From positions 62,001 through 126,000 of the forward strand of contig OMXJ01000004.1 in NCBI GenBank assembly GCA_900315015.1: 64,000 bases of DNA, given 5' to 3'. The translations under genes and the position numbers were made by a program. The DNA is from an uncultured Eubacteriales bacterium. GTDB lineage: Bacteria; Bacillota; Clostridia; Lachnospirales; Lachnospiraceae. The notes under the pieces are model-generated. The model saw nothing but the letters and a program-made list of their open reading frames with translations, did no database searches and had not been told where the DNA came from. Positions 63,631 to 64,000 of this stretch are shown here, in pieces (position 1 is the stretch's first letter; the number at the start of each line of letters is the position of its first letter).

Positions 63631-64000
63631 GTGAGGGTATGTTTTATTCTTGAAGGATGCTACCCTTATGTATTTGGAGGCGTTTCAAGCTGGACGCATC
63701 ATTACATAGAGGCAATGCCTGATGTTGAGTTCGTACTCTGGTGCATAGGTTCAAAGGAAGAATTAAAAGGAAAATATAAATTTCAGCTTCCTAAGAACGT
63801 AGTAGAGATACATGAAGTATTTCTAGATACGGCGCTAGAAATAAAAATGGATAAACGTCAGAGAAAGCATCCAAAAATAACAAAAGAAGAAAGAGAAGAG
63901 ATGCAGAATCTTTTTGCAGGAAATGATGTAAATTGGGATGTGTTGTTCAATCTTTTCCAGGAAAAAAAGATGAATCCGACCTCCCTGCTCATGAGTCAGG
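63631..64000 (+). CDS. pelF: PelF glycosyltransferase, N-terminal part
   Basis: The frame is open to the end of the window (123 codons). It starts with GTG at 63631, with TGGAGAAA upstream; an ATG at 63619 is in another frame that soon stops. The start VRVCFILEGCYPYVFGGVSS with WTHHYIEAMP is the hallmark of PelF, the cytosolic GT4 enzyme that uses UDP-GalNAc/GlcNAc to build Pel. It is 12 bp after the deacetylase gene. A pelG gene is expected next, outside the window. Confidence 0.92.
   Translation, partial: MRVCFILEGCYPYVFGGVSSWTHHYIEAMPDVEFVLWCIGSKEELKGKYKFQLPKNVVEIHEVFLDTALEIKMDKRQRKHPKITKEEREEMQNLFAGNDVNWDVLFNLFQEKKMNPTSLLMSQ

Overview
The window looks like chromosome from a low-GC Gram-positive anaerobe of the Clostridia, most like a Lachnospiraceae genome; I cannot name the species. 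Pointers are AT-rich DNA with strong AGGAGG ribosome-binding sites, TTGACA/TATAAT-type promoters with 17-bp spacers, the gene order rpmB-asp23-fakA-recG and secG-rnr-smpB, GerW(YtfJ)- and SpoVK-like genes of a sporulating lineage, and a Pel exopolysaccharide cluster without outer-membrane parts. Nearly every gene is on the + strand; only ppk2 and an HD-domain gene are on the - strand. I see no rRNA, tRNA, CRISPR array, insertion sequence or phage.

Layout. 1-11.1 kb: 3' end of mnmA, rqcH, a PHP phosphatase, a rhomboid-like protein, two ABC-2 type permeases without an ATPase, unknown proteins, DUF2953 and GerW/YtfJ proteins. 11.2-16.9 kb: rpmB, asp23, fakA, recG, a SpoVK-like AAA+ ATPase. 16.9-23.7 kb: a glycan block with UDP-galactopyranose mutase, a GT2 enzyme and two very large polytopic (GT-C/DUF2298-like) proteins. 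23.9-28.4 kb: a ParA/TadZ-like protein with a degenerate P-loop, then gap, pgk, tpiA. 28.6-39.1 kb: L,D-transpeptidase, orphan FecE-like ATPase, secG, rnr, smpB, a CBS/DRTGG family II pyrophosphatase, VanZ, rarA. 39.1-45.4 kb: the F1Fo ATP synthase operon. 45.5-58.4 kb: SEC-C protein, DUF4015 protein, ilvE, pckA, ppk2, nadE, a PflA-like radical SAM enzyme, an ABC-F ATPase and an HD protein. 58.6-64 kb: the start of a pel cluster (pelD, pelE, DUF2194 deacetylase, pelF), cut by the window end.

Two things stand out. First, the ATP synthase operon reads a, c, [b-delta-alpha], gamma, beta, epsilon: subunit b, the C-terminal domain of delta and the whole of alpha form a single 778-residue reading frame, and no separate b or delta gene is present. 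Second, at nine places the spacer after a gene consists of diverged tandem repeats. At least five of these arrays begin inside the last codons of that gene, so they are duplicated gene 3' ends. Every array has a different unit (14 to 44 bp), and no unit length is a multiple of three. In the atpD-atpC spacer the copies run without interruption from the end of atpD to the start codon of atpC.

The genes form a mostly housekeeping region: energy (glycolysis, PEP carboxykinase, ATP synthase, pyrophosphatase, polyphosphate kinase), RNA and protein quality control (rqcH, rnr, smpB, ABC-F), and cell-surface construction (galactofuranose-type glycan, L,D-transpeptidase, Pel).
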